From Gigantopelta aegis (lineage: Eukaryota > Mollusca > Gastropoda > Neomphalida > Peltospiridae), in assembly GCF_016097555.1 (NCBI RefSeq), contig NC_054713.1, forward strand, positions 45,200,648 through 45,264,647: 64,000 nucleotides of DNA, in the 5' to 3' direction. The translations under genes and the position numbers were made by a program. The notes under the pieces are model-generated. The model searched no databases, was not told the DNA's origin, and saw only the letters and a list, made by a program, of their open reading frames with translations. Positions within the stretch are counted from its first letter, which is position 1, and each line of letters begins with the position of its first letter. Of the stretch, positions 24,701 to 35,720 are shown one piece after another.

Positions 24701-27214
24701 ACAGTGAAGTGTTCCAGATGTCTAAAACAACAAAACAGTGAAGTGTTCCAGATGTCTAAAACAACAAAACAGTGAAGTGTTCCAGATGTCTAAAACAACA
24801 AAACAGTGAAGTGTTCCAGATGTCTAAAACAACAAAACAGTGAAGTGTTCCAGATGTCTAAAACAACAAAACAGTGAAGTGTTCCAGATGTCTAAAACAA
24901 CAAAACAGTGAAGTGTTCCAGATGTCTAAAACAACACAAACAGTGAAGTGTTCCAGATGTCTAAAACAACAAAACAGTGAAGTGTTCCAGATGTCTAAAA
25001 CAACAAAACAGTGAAGTGTTCCAGATGTCTAAAACAACAAAACAGTGAAGTGTTCCAGATGTCTAAAACAACAAAACAGTGAAGTGTTCCAGATGTCTAA
25101 AACAACAAAACAGTGAAGTGTTCCAGATGTCTCAGTGAAGTGTTCCAGATGTCTAAAACAACAAAACAGTGAAGTGTTCCAGATGTCTAAAACAACAAAA
25201 CAGTGAAGTGTTCCAGATGTCTAAAACAACAAAACAGTGAAGTGTTCCAGATGTCTAAAACAACAAAACAGTGAAGTGTTCCAGATGTCTAAAACAACAA
25301 AACAGTGAAGTGTTCCAGATGTCTAAAACAACAAAACAGTGAAGTGTTCCAGATGTCTAAAACAACAAAACAACACAACAGTGAAGTGTTCCAGATGTCT
25401 AAAACAACAAAACAGTGAAGTGTTCCAGATGTCTAAAACAACAAAACAGTGAAGTGTTCCAGATGTCTAAAAAACAAAACAACACAACAGTGAAGTGTTC
25501 CAGATGTCTAAAACAACAAAACAGTGAAGTGTTCCAGATGTCTAAAACAACAAAAAAACAACACAACAGTGAAGTGTTCCAGATGTCTCAACAAAAAATG
25601 TCTAAAACAACAAAACAGTGAAGTGTTCCAGATGTCTAAAACAACAAAACAGTGAAGTGTTCCAGATGTCTAAAACAACAAAAAAACTAAAACAACAAAA
25701 CAGTGAAGTGTTCCAGATGTCTAAAACAACAAAACAGTGAAGTGTTCCAGATGTCTAAAACAACAAAACAGTGAAGTGTTCCAGATGTCTAAAACAACAA
25801 AACAGTGAAGTGTTCCAGATGTCTAAAACAACAAAACAGTGAGTGTTCCAGTGTTCCAGATGTCTAAAACAACAAAACAGTGAAGTGTTCCAGATGTCTA
25901 AAACAACAAAACAGTGAAGTGTTCCAGATGTCTAAAACAACAAAACAGTGAAGTGTTCCAGATGTCTAAAACAACAAAACAGTGAAGTGTTCCAGATGTC
26001 TAAAACAACAAAACAGTGAAGTGTTCCAGATGTCTAAAACAACAAAACAGTGAAGTGTTCCAGATGTCTAAAACAACAAAACAGTGAAGTGTTCCAGATG
26101 TCTAAAACAACAAAACAGTGAAGTGTTCCAGATGTCTAAAACAACAAAACAGTGAAGTGTTCCAGATGTCTAAAACAACAAAACAGTGATGTGTTCCAGA
26201 TGTCTAAAACAACAAAACAGTGAAGTGTTCCAGATGTCTAAAACAACAAAACAGTGAAGTGTTCCAGATGTCTAAAACAACAAAACAGTGAAGTGTTCCA
26301 GATGTCTAAAACAACAAAACAGTGAAGTGTTCCAGATGTCTAAAACAACAAAACAGTGATGTGTTCCAGATGTCTAAAACAACAAAACAGTGAAGTGTTC
26401 CAGATGTCTAAAACAACAAAACAGTGAAGTGTTCCAGATGTCTAAAACAACAAAACAGTGAAGTGTTCCAGATGTCTAAAACAACAAAACAGTGAAGTGT
26501 TCCAGATGTCTAAAAACTAAAACAAAACAGTGAAGTGTTCCAGATGTCTAAAACAACAAAACAGTGAAGTGTTCCAGATGTCTAAAACAACAAAACAGTG
26601 AAGTGTTCCAGATGTCTAAAACAACAAAACAGTGAAGTGTTCCAGATGTCTAAAACAACAAAACAGTGAAGTGTTCCAGATGTCTAAAACAACAAAACAG
26701 TGAAGTGTTCCAGATGTCTAAAACAACAAAACAGTGAAGTGTTCCAGATGTCTAAAACAACAAAACAGTGAAGTGTTCCAGATGTCTAAAACTAAAACAA
26801 CAAAACAGTGAAGTGTTCCAGATGTCTAAAACAACAAAACAGTGAAGTGTTCCAGATGTCTAAAACAACAAAACAGTGAAGTGTTCCAGATGTCTAAAAC
26901 AACAAAACAGTGAAGTGTTCCAGATGTCTAAAACAACAAAACAGTGAAGTGTTCCAGATGTCTAAAACGTCTAAAACAAACAGTGATGTGTTCCAGATGT
27001 CTAAAACAACAAAACAGTGAAGTGTTCCAGATGTCTAAAACAACAAAACAGTGAAGTGTTCCAGATGTCTAAAACAACAAAACAGTGAAGTGTTCCAGAT
27101 GTCTAAAACAACAAAACAGTGAAGTGTTCCAGATGTCTAAAACAACAAAACAGTGAAGTGTTCCAGATGTCTAAAACAACAAAACAGTGAAGTGTTCCAG
27201 ATGTCTAAAACGTC
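12781..27214. repeat. 34-bp satellite array, about 14.4 kb
   Basis: The unit is GTGTTCCAGATGTCTAAAAC + AACAAAACAGTGAA (34 bp), roughly 420 units. Variant types are GATGTG for GAAGTG, a 9-bp duplication giving GTCTAAAACGTCTAAAAC, and a longer AAACAACACAACAG version. The variants are frequent from 12.8 to about 19 kb and sparse after about 20.5 kb, where long stretches are near-identical. Small indels and partial units are common between 19 and 25.7 kb. TAA and TGA occur in each unit and 34 is not a multiple of three, so it is noncoding. It ends at a SINE at 27,222. Confidence 0.98.
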
Positions 27215-27221
27215 TGGACTC

Positions 27222-27540
27222 GGGGGCGGGAGGTAGCCCAGTGGTAAAGCGCTCGCTCGTTGTGTGGTCGGTCTGAGATCGATCCCCGTCGGTGAGCCCA
27301 TTAGGATATTTCTCGTTCCAGCCAGTGCACCACGACTGGCATATCAAAGGCCGTGGTATGCACTACCCTGTCTGTGGGATGGTGCATATAAAAGATCCCT
27401 TGCTGCTAATCGAAAAGAGTTGCCCATGAAGTGGCGACAGCGGGTTTTCTCTCTCAATATATGTGTGGTCCTTAACCATATGTCTGACGCCATATAACCG
27501 TAAATAAAATGTGTTGAGTGCGTTGTTAAATAAACATTTC
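27222..27540 (+). mobile_element. Full-length SINE, head A and tail T2
   Basis: Head GGCGGGAGGTAGCCCAGTGG with B-box-like GAGATCGATCCCCG, then core CTCGTTCCAGCCAGTGCACC and ATAAAAGATCCCTTGCTGCT. The T2 tail has GTGTGGTCCTTAACCATATG and GTAAATAAAATGTGTTGAG, ending in (TTTC)n. About 318 bp. A good reference copy for this window. Confidence 0.9.
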
Positions 27541-27580
27541 TTTCTTTCGGTGTCCATCTGAGGTAAGGCCTGTACACAAT

Positions 27581-28147
27581 GAAGGAAGGAAGTGTTTTAT
27601 TTATCGATGCACTCAACACATTTTATGTTCGGTTATATGACGTCAGACATATGGTTAAGGACCACACAGATATTGAGAGAAGAAGGAAGTGTTTTATTTA
27701 ACGATGCACTCAACACATTTTATTTACGGTTATATGACGTCAGACATATGGTTAAGGACCACACAGATATTGAGAGAAGAAGGAAGGAAATGTTTTATTT
27801 ATCGATGCACTCAACACATTTTATTTACGGTTACATGGCGTCAGACATATTGTTAAGGACCACACAGATATTGAGAGAAGAAGGAAGGAAATGTTTTATT
27901 TAACGACGCACTCAACACATTTTATTTTATGGTTAATGACCACACAGATATCGAGAGAGGAAACCCGCTGCAGCCACTTCGTGGGGTACTCTTTTTCCAT
28001 TAGCAGCAAGGGATCTTTTATATGCACCATCCCACAGACAGGATAGTAAATACCACGGCCTTTGTTACACCAGTTGTGGAGCACTGGCTGGAATAAGAGA
28101 TAGCCCAGTAGGCCCACCGACGTGGATCGATCCTAAACCGACCGTGC
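27581..28147 (-). mobile_element. Minus-strand SINE with tandemly repeated T2 tail
   Basis: The T2 tail (inverse, TGTTTTATTTAACGACGCAC type) appears four times at 27,591, 27,688, 27,790 and 27,891, each about 100 bp, from the terminus to AGATATTGAGAGA. Only the last copy continues into core and B-box sequence, up to about 28,147. This is a SINE whose 3-prime part was tandemly multiplied. Confidence 0.88.
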
Positions 28148-28149
28148 TG

Positions 28150-28376
28150 TACACAATGTGTCTGAAGGCAAGGATCACTGCTATCTAGGCTGTCTGTCCA
28201 GGACTGAGGGTTAGTGGTTAGTGCTTCGTGGTTAGTGAGTTGGTGTAGTGGTCCTACACCTACCCACTGAGTCGTTAAAACTCGCTCGGGTTTGGAGCCA
28301 GTACCGGGCTGCGAACACAATACCTACCAGCCTTATGTCCAATGCTTAACCACGACACCACTGAGGTCGGTGAAGA
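28150..28376 (-). mobile_element. SINE with head B and alternative body, minus strand
   Basis: The reverse complement starts ACCTCAGTGGTGTCGTGGTT, has the B-box-like GTGTTCGCAGCCCGG, then GCGAGTTTTAACGACTCAGT and a CACTAACCACGAAGC block. The body differs from the core of the other SINEs and matches 11,031-11,125. Confidence 0.75.
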
Positions 28377-29319
28377 AAAAAAGGAAAACAAAAGACAAGA
28401 CAAAATACAGGAAATTCGTGTATTGTCTTCGACTTTACTCACAAATGACCTCATTTTGGACCCCAAATTACTTGAGGTGGCGCTGTTATACCTACTGCGG
28501 GAAATGTGAGAAAAACAAGTTGATGCAAGGGTAAAAATCAACAAGCATCATTATCATCATCATTATGTATGAGCGTAAGTATGGTGAACGCTGCATTTGT
28601 TATATACAACACATAGAGATAACTGGGAATAAAAGAAGGAAGAAAATGAAAGAAGAAGGAGAAAGAGAAGAAGGAAAGAAAGAGAAGACGAAAGAGAATG
28701 AAAAGACGAAAGAGAATGAGAAGAAGAAAGAGAATCTAAGTGATATAACTTTTTATTATATAACATTTAGTGAAATATCTTAAAATATCTCACTATTTCA
28801 CTCTACAATGTGTCATCTTCACTGTAGAAAGTGTTATCGTCACTTTAAGAAAGCCGGAACTGTTTTGCTGCTGGCATTTTAAAAATAAAGGTAAATTGCC
28901 AAAAGTTATATGATTTATATCTCATCCTCTAACATTCCTGTTTGCAGTATTTGTCGTGTTACCAGTCAGCTATAATATATTCCAACCCTGGTAATTAGTC
29001 ACGATAATCAGAGATTGCAGCTGTGTTTTCATTTGTCCATTGCATTTATTTTTGCCATGGAAGTTTAAATTTTCTGTAAACATTTTTGGTTTGTTTTGTT
29101 AATTACTTATTTTTGTAATACTCACAAATAAAACTTCCTCTCATAAAGACGCAGAGCCAAGTTTCAACCCGTATAATGGAGACCGAGTTTGGTTAGGTTA
29201 CAGGCCTGTAACACATTTGGATAACGTTACAAGAGAGTGAAACAAGAGTCTGTGAAGTTGAAATGGTGAAATATCGTTAAAAATAGACTAAACTCGACTC
29301 CATAACTGTTACTTCTCAG
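28377..29319. other. Purine-rich and AT-rich spacer
   Basis: Includes a GAAGAA/AAAGAGAA-rich stretch (28,630-28,735). Open frames here have low complexity and no motif. No gene supported. Confidence 0.5.
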
Positions 29320-29513
29320 ACACGCGTGCGTTTTTTTAACATATAATAAATGCATTTTGTGGTATTAAAAATACCAGGATGACCAGAAAAATGTCGATTC
29401 TACGGAAATGGATAATCTAACCAATAAAATATAAGTAGTTTGATTTCAGCGATCATAAACAGCTCTAATAGTGAACAATATGGCTTGGTGTTTAAAAACT
29501 AGGGTCTGTTCCT
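29320..29513 (-). mobile_element. Fragment related to the 820-bp TTAA element
   Basis: GACACGCGTGCGTTTTTTTA with AATGCATTTTGTGGTATT is the inverse of 5,770-5,815. The segment ends AACTAGGGTCTGTTCC before TTAA at 29,514-29,517, matching the end of the element at 5,597. The other end is not identified. Confidence 0.5.
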
Positions 29514-29872
29514 TTAAATATTAACCACAAACATTGCCGTGTATAATGACATGGTGGTGATTTTACCACGGCATATTGTTTTTGCCGTGGTCTCATCATT
29601 AAATGACAGAGTTGGGATCCAGTTGAAAACATTTACCACCAATAGATTACATAATGCATTGGTTTTATTTGTTCTTATTTTCAGTTTTCTATTATACATT
29701 TTCCCCCCTAAACAACTTGAAAAGGCGGGAACAGAAACTTCAAATTCAAGTTTTATTTACACAAACAGACGAAGTGACATCCGATGTCCGAATTGGCTTT
29801 TGGTCGAAAATTAATATTGAAATTTATTACTCATAGGGTTAAAAAAAAAAAAAAATCTTGATACACCAGTAC
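29514..29872. other. Spacer, nothing recognised
   Basis: Overlapping frames of 60-91 codons exist but carry no motif, signal or splice context I can support. Confidence 0.4.
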
Positions 29873-30178
29873 ATACCATAGTGATACGTCCCACTAGAAC
29901 GCCAATTGGGACGTCACACGATGACGTCATAAATTGGGGCACTACAACCTTACAGGAACGTTAACCAAACGAGATGAGTGATATAAATTAAGATCTATTA
30001 TGGGTAATAAATAGGATATTAAACTCGCTACCATTTCGTGTCATGTTTATGTCCCTCGTGAAATAATGTTCATTGTCACTTGCTAAAGCTCATGACTACT
30101 GAAATTTATTTCATTCGGGACATAAATATGATACGAAATGGAAGTTCGTTTAATATGCTATAAATATTCGCCAAACTG
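29873..30178 (+). repeat. Interspersed foldback repeat R3, copy 1
   Basis: Matches 54,355-54,735. It shares GCACTACAACCTTACA, ATAAATTAAGAT and GTCCCTCGTxAAATA. Internal inverted arms: GGATATTAAACTCGCTACCA / TTTCGTGTCATGTTTATGTC against GACATAAATATGATACGAAA / TGGAAGTTCGTTTAATAT. Confidence 0.75.
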
Positions 30179-31105
30179 AACACAGACAATGAATTTGTTA
30201 AAATAGAACATGACAACAATAGCGCCCCATGTATACTTACATGGTTTGACACCACTGGTATTTGTTTCTTAAATGATTTTTATTAGTTACATAAAAAAAA
30301 AAAAAATTAAATAGATAAATGTTTTAAAATTAAAAATGATAATATAAATTTAATAACATTTCACTTTTTACAGACCTGTATGAACGTGACAAAAAACAAC
30401 ACACAGCCAGAAAGACAGTATCCGTAGTTTAAAGAAATACATAGTAACATCGGACATGCAGATAAACGTGTCTCTTTAATTTACTTGTCGGTTATTATTT
30501 TAAAAAGCATTTTGAAATGGCTAACAGCACAAATCGTCATTGGTTATACTACATTTTACTTGTTACTGTTCACACACAAAACAAGGATTGAGTTTTTATA
30601 TTGCTTTTTTTATCAAATACATTTTTCTTGGCCACCATACAACATTAATCGACTGGATTAATAATTAATTATTTGAAGAACGTACCCATTGTCAGTAAAC
30701 GGTTTTTTTTAGATCTGTATTGTTGTAAGTAAACATATGTGATAACCGCTGTGTGAATTGCCTCTTGAAGGTCCAGTATTTATACATCAACACGATGTGT
30801 GAATTGCCTCTTGAAGATCCAGTATTTAAACTTCCTGATAGGTGAACGAGTAGCAGCGCCATTGTTCCATGCCAGTTGTCATTTAAGTGAAGCCTTGACC
30901 TCGTGTATGTTCTGTGTTCGCCATATCGACACTCAGCCAGAGCGTCGTCTCTAACCTACTTTTATTGTACAATGTATACACAGAGAGATGTGTGGGTGTG
31001 GGGAATGTTTGGTATATGCTTTCATCAGGGAAAACTATTCAAGCACGCCTGTTGTGGACACAATCTCTGCTTTCGAAATGCAAATTGTTTTATCCCTAGA
31101 ACAGT
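30179..31105. other. AT-rich spacer with one 46-bp duplication
   Basis: TGTGTGAATTGCCTCTTGAA recurs at 30,749 and 30,795 (46-bp spacing, two copies). Otherwise no feature. The 60-80 codon frames at 30,903-31,182 overlap each other and are unsupported. Confidence 0.5.
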
Positions 31106-31397
31106 TAGTTTCTTTTTGTTTAACTGCACGAATAGAGCATATTGATTTATTATTCATCTGCTGTTGGGTGTCAAACAGTTAGTAATTTTAACATCTAGTA
31201 TTAGAGAGGAAATCCGCTACATTTGTCTATAGTTGCAAGGGATCTGTTATACCCTCAGACAGAATAGCACATGCCATGGTCTTCGCTATACCAGTCGTGG
31301 TGCTCTAGCTGGGACGAGAAATAGTCCAATGGATCCATCGACGGCGATCGATCCTAGACCGACCGCGGATCAGGCGAGTGCTTTACCACTGGACTAC
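31106..31397 (-). mobile_element. SINE, head A and tail T1, minus strand
   Basis: The reverse complement starts GTAGTCCAGTGGTAAAGCAC, has GGATCGATCGCCGTCG, core and a diverged T1 tail. It directly abuts the 72-bp array. Confidence 0.8.
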
Positions 31398-33046
31398 GAT
31401 TATGTCTTTAAGACAGTAGTTGTGTTTAGGTTTTGTATTTGTGAAATAGTCTATGTGATTGTGAGGTGAGACTGTGCCTTTAAGACAGTAGTTGTGTTTA
31501 GGTTTTGTATTTGTGAAATAGTCTATGTGATCGTGAGGCGAGATTGTGCCTTTAAGACTGCAGTTGTGTTTAGGTTTTGTATTTGTGAAATAGTCTATGT
31601 GATCGTGAGGCGAGATTGTGCCTTTAAGACTGTAGTTGTGTTTAGGTTTTGTATTTGTGAAATAGTCTATGTGATCGTGAGCTGAGATTGTGTCTTTAAG
31701 ACTGTAGTTGTGTTTAGGTTTTGTATTTGTGAAATAGTCTATGTGATCGTGAGGCGAGATTGTGTCTTTAAGACTGTCGTTGTGTTTAGGTTTTGTATTT
31801 GTGAAACCGGCTTCGGTGGCGTCGTGGCAGGCCATCGGTCTACAGGCTGGTAGGTACTGGGTTCGGATCCCAGTCGAGGCATGGGATTTTTAATCCAGAT
31901 ACCGACTCCAAACCCTGAGTGAGTGCTCCGCAAGGCTCAATGGGTAGGTGTAAACCACTTGCACCGACCAGTGATCCATAACTGGTTCAACAAAGGCCAT
32001 GGTTTGTGCTATCCTGCCTGTGGGAAGCGCAAATAAAAGATCCCTTGCTGCCTGTCGTAAAAAGAGTAGCCTATGTGGCGACAGCGGGTTTCCTCTAAAA
32101 ACAGTGTCAGAATGACCATATGTTTGACGTCCAATAGCCGATGATAAGATAAAAAAATCAATGTGCTCTAGCGGCGTCGTTAAATAAAACAAACTTTACT
32201 TTACTTTGTATTTGTGAAATAGTCTATGTGATCGTGAGGCGAGATTGTGCCTTTAAGACTGTAGTTGTGTTTAGGTTTTGTATTTGTGAAATAGTCTATG
32301 TGATCGTGAGCTGAGATTGTGCCTTTAAGACTGTAGTTGTGTTTAGGTTTTGTATTTGTGAAATAGTCTATGTGATCGTGAGGCGAGATTGTGCCTTTAA
32401 GACAGTAGTTGTGTTTAGGTTTTGTATTTGTGAAATAGTCTATGTGATCGTGAGGTGAGATTGTGCCTTTAAGACAGTAGTTGTGTTTAGGTTTTGTATT
32501 TGTGAAATAGTCTATGTGATCGTGAGGCGAGATTGTGCCTTTAAGACTGTAGTTGTGTTTAGGTTTCGTATTTGTGAAATAGTCTATGTGATCGTGAGCT
32601 GAGATTGTGCCTTTAAGACTGTAGTTGTGTTTAGGTTTCGTATTTGTGAAATAATCTATGTGGTCGTGAGGTGAGAGTGTGCCTTTAAGACAGTAGTTGT
32701 GTTTAGGTTTTGTATTTGTGAAATAGTCTATGTGATCGTGAGCTGAGATTGTGCCTTTAAGACTGTAGTTGTGTTTAGGTTTTGTATTTGTGAAATAGTC
32801 TATGTGATCGTGATGTGAGATTGTGTCTTTAAGACAGTAGTTGTGTTTAGGTTTTGTATTTGTGAAATAGTCTATGTGATCGTGAGGTGAGATTGTACCT
32901 TTAAGACAGATGTGTTTAGGTTTTGTATTTGTGAAATAGTCTATGTGATCGTGAGGCGAGATTATGTCTTTAAGACAGTAGTTGTGTTTAGGTTTTGTAT
33001 TTGTGAAATATTCTATATGATTGTGAGGTGAGACTGGGGCTTTAAG
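31398..33046. repeat. 72-bp minisatellite array, about 17 units, split by a SINE
   Basis: The unit contains GTGCCTTTAAGACTGTAGTT, GTGTTTAGGTTTTGTATTTG and TGAAATAGTCTATGTGATCG. Spacing is 72 bp (GTGAAATA at 31,441, 31,513 and 31,585). A SINE at 31,807-32,204 interrupts it. Because 72 is a multiple of three, a 24-residue repeat frame is open on the minus strand from 31,835 to 31,383; no gene context supports it. Confidence 0.95.
31807..32204 (+). mobile_element. SINE with head B and tail T1, 15-bp target duplication
   Basis: The head is CCGGCTTCGGTGGCGTCGTG with B-box GGGTTCGGATCCCA, followed by a linker (CATGGGATTTTTAATCCAGA), the shared core from about GGTTCAACAAAGGCC, and the T1 tail. TTTGTATTTGTGAAA is present on both sides (31,792-31,806 and 32,205-32,219), a clean retroposition duplication made from array sequence. 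Confidence 0.93.
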
Positions 33047-33586
33047 ACTCTATAGGGTGTATGCTACCAAATCAAATACCATAGACGACAATAGTAACAT
33101 GTGTAGCTAAAACTCCTACCTGCAGCGTATTAATCGACATGAACACCACGGATATAAATACTACCATCCCTCACCCTTAAAGCGAATCAGAAAAAAATGA
33201 TGGTGAAGCTGCTCGTTTCAGAGATAACGGGTAGCATCTATGACTACCCTAATCTAGCACACAATTTGAGCACTTTTTTTTTACAAGGCTACTTGACACA
33301 ATGGTACTAGATGAAATAAAATTGCATACCTTTTTTGCCCAGATGAAAGTAATTGTTTTATAACCAACACAATCACATTTATCACCAATCACAGGACGTG
33401 TGGTGTTCACTTCTCTATCAAAAGAGGTGCACCTCGAACTTTGACCCGGCCGGAAGTTATTTGGTTTAGTACTACTTACAATGTGTTTGTGTTTTGTATT
33501 TGTGTTATATGTATAATGTAATGGGGGGGGGGGGGGGGAGGGGGGCTAGATTAGACCTTTAACAGTGTTGTTGTGTCTGCGTTGTT
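33047..33586. other. Spacer with poly-G run
   Basis: Unclassified sequence. A G-run lies at 33,523-33,538. No gene seen. Confidence 0.45.
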
Positions 33587-33590
33587 TTAA

Positions 33591-33962
33591 AGGGACATTC
33601 CTGAGTTTGCTGCACTTTTTAAGATGTTATCGACTAACGGACACTTTTTAACAATTGTAATTACATATCAAATATATTTTTCTGCATAAAATATTAGTGG
33701 CTGTATATTAAACGTGTTTCTGATCGTTGTAATATTTGTACTAGGTTAAATTTCATTTTATTTCCTAAAATATTTGTTTCGTACGTACGAAATTATTTGA
33801 AGACAAAATCCAGTTTGGGCTTCTTTCAAATATTAAGACGACCAGAGAACACATTGAATATACAGACACTGATATTCTAAACAACAAAATATATTTAATA
33901 TGAAAGTTATTATTTTATTAGTCGGAAACATCTTACAATGCAGCAAACTCGGGAATGTCCCT
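33591..33962. mobile_element. Palindromic TTAA MITE, copy 1
   Basis: It begins AGGGACATTCCTGAGTTTGC and ends with the inverse GCAAACTCGGGAATGTCCCT, between TTAA at 33,587-33,590 and 33,963-33,966. The two halves are inverse copies meeting at TTTCGTACGTACGAAA, so the whole 372 bp can fold into one hairpin. No ORF. The TTAA duplication is the hallmark of the piggyBac superfamily, but the parent transposase is not here. Confidence 0.9.
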
Positions 33963-35092
33963 TTAATAAACTATGTTCGACGCTCTGGCGGTAACAATAT
34001 AAGTTGTAGAAGCATCACTCGGGGTATATGGCTTTTTATGTACCCTCTGTGTGCTCTTTTACCCCCTCGCCTTCGGGGGTATATGGCTTTTTATGTACCC
34101 TTTGTGTGTTCTTTTACCCCGAGTAATGCTTCGACAACTGTTGTAGCGCACGCCTGTCGTGGGCACAAGAGCCGGCCTTGGCCGGCTCCTCCGTTCATGA
34201 CAGGAAATGTGTGGGGGGGGGGGGGGGTGGTGGAGAGAAGGGACCGCCTGCACTGGCAGGTGCAAGGGAGCACCAGCAGTCCGATCAAATCGGTGGCAGG
34301 CGGGTGGGGGTGGTGGTGCTGCTATGGAATTTGAATGGAGCAGTTAAATGCCAAAGAGAAAAGGGTGCGCAATTTTGATTGAGGGAATTTGGCGCAATTT
34401 TGAACGGTCGGTCGAAAGGTAAATGGCCGAGCTAATATAGGTTTTGATATTAGTGAATCAAGAGTAGCTCGTTAATTTTAGACCTCTACGATGCTGTGGT
34501 GTCTCCCTAGGTTGCCCATAGGGCCCTTATATAGGGCGTGACCGCTTCTGGTCGAGGCATCACCAAGTACTTAATTATTACTAGCAACGCCAGACAATAA
34601 TTGTTAACAATTTATTAGCTTAGCTTAGTAACTTGTTTAACGTGTCCATATACCACTAGGGTTTCGAACACGCCTATCTCGAGTCCGGCCTCCGATAGGA
34701 TCGGGGGTCTGACTCGGGACAGGGATAACCTAACAAATAGGGGAAATTTTGAATATTAACGCCAAAAGTATAAAAAGGGGAAAATTGGGGTTAAAAGGTT
34801 TTGGCTGCGCCCTTAAAGGAAAATATCAACATTCCTAATCTATATAAATTATTAATATAATATATTTTCGGCGCAAATTTAGATGGGCTGGTCTAAAATT
34901 AATAATAATTCTTAAACAATATTCATTAAGCCCATGGGAGGTTAAGAGGAAATGGGCTGCCAGTCTTATTTTAAACATTGGTGTGATGATGTGAGGGTCG
35001 GGAGGGAGGGGAGGCCGGCCCTACACCAAACCTAAGGCCGAACCGCTTACGCATATAGCCCCAAAGAATGCCCTAACTCCCGGCATCTCATC

Positions 35093-35118
35093 ACCCCCCC
35101 CCCCCCCCCCCCCCCCCC
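35093..35118. repeat. Poly-C run
   Basis: More than 20 consecutive C, then an AC-rich tail. The length is probably unreliable in the assembly. Confidence 0.9.
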
Positions 35119-35617
35119 ACCCCCACCGTGTCAAACCGCAGTTCAGTCCAATCCTGGCAACCTACTAGTTGTTTAGGAAGTTATTATAACTTCCCAAACC
35201 GGCGTCACTTGAAGAGTGACGCCAAAAGGTTGTAAGAGTATAATCGCTGGTGCCACTAGGGGAGTGGTGCAAAAAATCCAGCGATGGTTAATTTAATATT
35301 TCGTTTTAAGTACCAAGCCTGCCAGAAGGAGAGAGGTGAATCCGGCCGATCCATGGAAAAACAGGCGACTCCTGAGTTGTCTTCTAAAACAACATGATTA
35401 AGTCATTTAGAAGACGCGGCGAACACTTTAATCTATAATACCTAGGGCGTAGATGAGGTAATATTAACCAAGCCACTACCAAAGGCACAGACCAGACACC
35501 TGCCCTGTTAAATTACATAATTTTTTTTTTTTTTATTAAAAATATAAAATAATGATTAAAATATGGATAAAATATACATAAACATAAACCTATCAAATTT
35601 ATTTACAAAAAAAAAAA

Positions 35618-35685
<68 letters not shown>

Positions 35686-35720
35686 TAAAAAATAAGAATA
35701 ATAAGAATAAATAATAAATA
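35618..35720. repeat. (AAT)n microsatellite
   Basis: Two AAT runs separated by A-rich bridges. Poly-Y and poly-I type frames on the minus strand come from this tract. Confidence 0.95.

Noticed and set aside
12781-27214. CRISPR-like array (regular 34-bp repeats)
   Set aside because: There are no unique spacers: the whole unit repeats, there are no cas genes, and the context is animal DNA. It is a satellite.
27224-27310. True tRNA genes at the A-box/B-box pairs
   Set aside because: The A- and B-box-like motifs belong to SINE heads followed by core and tail. No cloverleaf with matching acceptor stem could be drawn, and many diverged copies exist.
33900-34334. 144-codon frame upstream of alkaline phosphatase
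   Set aside because: It runs through the end of a MITE, a hairpin repeat and a poly-G tract.
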